A stretch of 5,678 nucleotides of DNA from Acidobacteriota bacterium (lineage in GTDB: Bacteria; Acidobacteriota; Terriglobia; Terriglobales; Acidobacteriaceae). This document shows, piece by piece, positions 5,163-5,678 of this stretch. Each line of letters starts with the position of its first letter. Within the stretch, counting starts at the first letter, position 1. The translations under genes were made by a program, and so were the position numbers. The notes beneath the pieces were generated by a model. The model worked only from the letters and a program-made list of their open reading frames with translations, was not told the DNA's origin and ran no database searches. The DNA is taken from contig JAJZNH010000100.1 in the NCBI GenBank assembly GCA_021811745.1, forward strand, positions 1 through 5,678. Reading direction: 5' to 3'.

Positions 5163-5678
5163 ATGACCATTGCTGAAAAACTGCTGCCCGAGTTCGATGA
5201 GGAATTCGCGCTGACCCGCAAGATGCTGGCGATCGTTCCGGACGATAAGCTGACCTGGAAGCCGCACGAGAAGTCCATGAGCCTGCGGCAACTGGCGTGG
5301 CATGTGGCGGACTTTCCGTCGTGGTGCACGATGACCATGACGAAGGACCGGCTGGACATGACATCCGGTGAGGGAGAGAAGATGGCGCAGGCCGCGAAGT
5401 CGGCCACGCAGGCGACGATGCTGGCGCGCTTCGATCACGATCTGCCGGAAGCCCGGGCAGCGCTCGCCGGAACGACCGATGAGGCGATGGGCCAGCACTG
5501 GAAGATGGAGTGGGGCGGGCAGACCGTCATCGACAGCCCCAAACTGGACGTCTACCGCAAGTGGTGCATCAATCACATGGTTCATCACCGGGCGCAGCTG
5601 GGCGTTTACCTGCGGCTGCTGGGCGTGGCGATTCCCGGATCCTACGGGCCTTCGGCGGATGAAATGCCACCGCGGACG
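5163..5678 (+). CDS. DinB-family (four-helix, metal-binding) protein, 3' end cut by the window
   Basis: An open frame of 172 codons runs off the right edge. It looks nearly complete, since DinB/YfiT-like proteins are usually about 150-175 residues. The fold is a four-helix bundle with a three-histidine metal site. The candidates here are H47 (RQLAWHVAD, helix 2) and H138 and H142 (NHMVHHRAQLGVYLR, about 136-151), with H141 adjacent. The N-terminal LLPEFDEEFALTRKMLAIVP and DDKLTWKPHEKSMSLRQLA are typical of the family. Members include thiol-dependent transferases (bacillithiol or mycothiol) and many proteins of unknown activity; this one's reaction cannot be read from sequence. It is not DNA polymerase IV, which shares the dinB symbol. 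The ATG follows AAGGAG. It lies 125 nt after the receptor stop and may have its own promoter, so a link to cobalamin uptake is not implied. Both cysteine codons (C55, C135) are TGC. Confidence 0.85.
   Translation, partial: MTIAEKLLPEFDEEFALTRKMLAIVPDDKLTWKPHEKSMSLRQLAWHVADFPSWCTMTMTKDRLDMTSGEGEKMAQAAKSATQATMLARFDHDLPEARAALAGTTDEAMGQHWKMEWGGQTVIDSPKLDVYRKWCINHMVHHRAQLGVYLRLLGVAIPGSYGPSADEMPPRT

Overview
This is a GC-rich bacterial window, presumably chromosomal, from a Gram-negative with an outer membrane: it encodes a TonB-dependent receptor. The receptor carries a carboxypeptidase-regulatory-like domain ahead of the plug, and the siroheme reductase is of the ferredoxin type with no flavoprotein partner in view. 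Together these would suit Acidobacteriota or a similar soil lineage. That is a guess from gene style; there is no rRNA or other marker gene here. No mobile element, CRISPR array or tRNA was seen.

Layout. Positions 1-2108 read leftward (minus strand). A sigma70-like promoter (2079-2108) drives a 22-residue cysteine-rich leader peptide (2003-2071), apparently on a leaderless transcript. A terminator-like hairpin (1945-1978) follows, then a siroheme/4Fe-4S sulfite (or nitrite) reductase (181-1887), then the start of a siroheme synthase/precorrin-2 dehydrogenase gene (178 to beyond position 1). Positions 2178-5037 read rightward: a TTGACT-17-TATAAC promoter, a cobalamin riboswitch (about 2268-2492), possible expression-platform hairpins and a Shine-Dalgarno, then an 828-residue TonB-dependent receptor, probably for cobalamins. 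Beyond a stretch with two overlapping inverted repeats, a separate DinB-family metal-dependent gene (5163 onward) runs off the right edge.

How it works together. The leftward operon makes sulfide for cysteine synthesis and the siroheme cofactor its reductase needs. Its leader peptide has five cysteines in 22 residues, so it is probably a cysteine-sensing attenuator. The rightward gene imports a corrinoid and is controlled by B12. Siroheme and B12 share the precursor precorrin-2, so one divergent intergenic region of about 660 bp holds two RNA-level sensors for two ends of linked cofactor and sulfur metabolism. The cysteine leader, its leaderless promoter and its hairpin are the most noteworthy find in the window.
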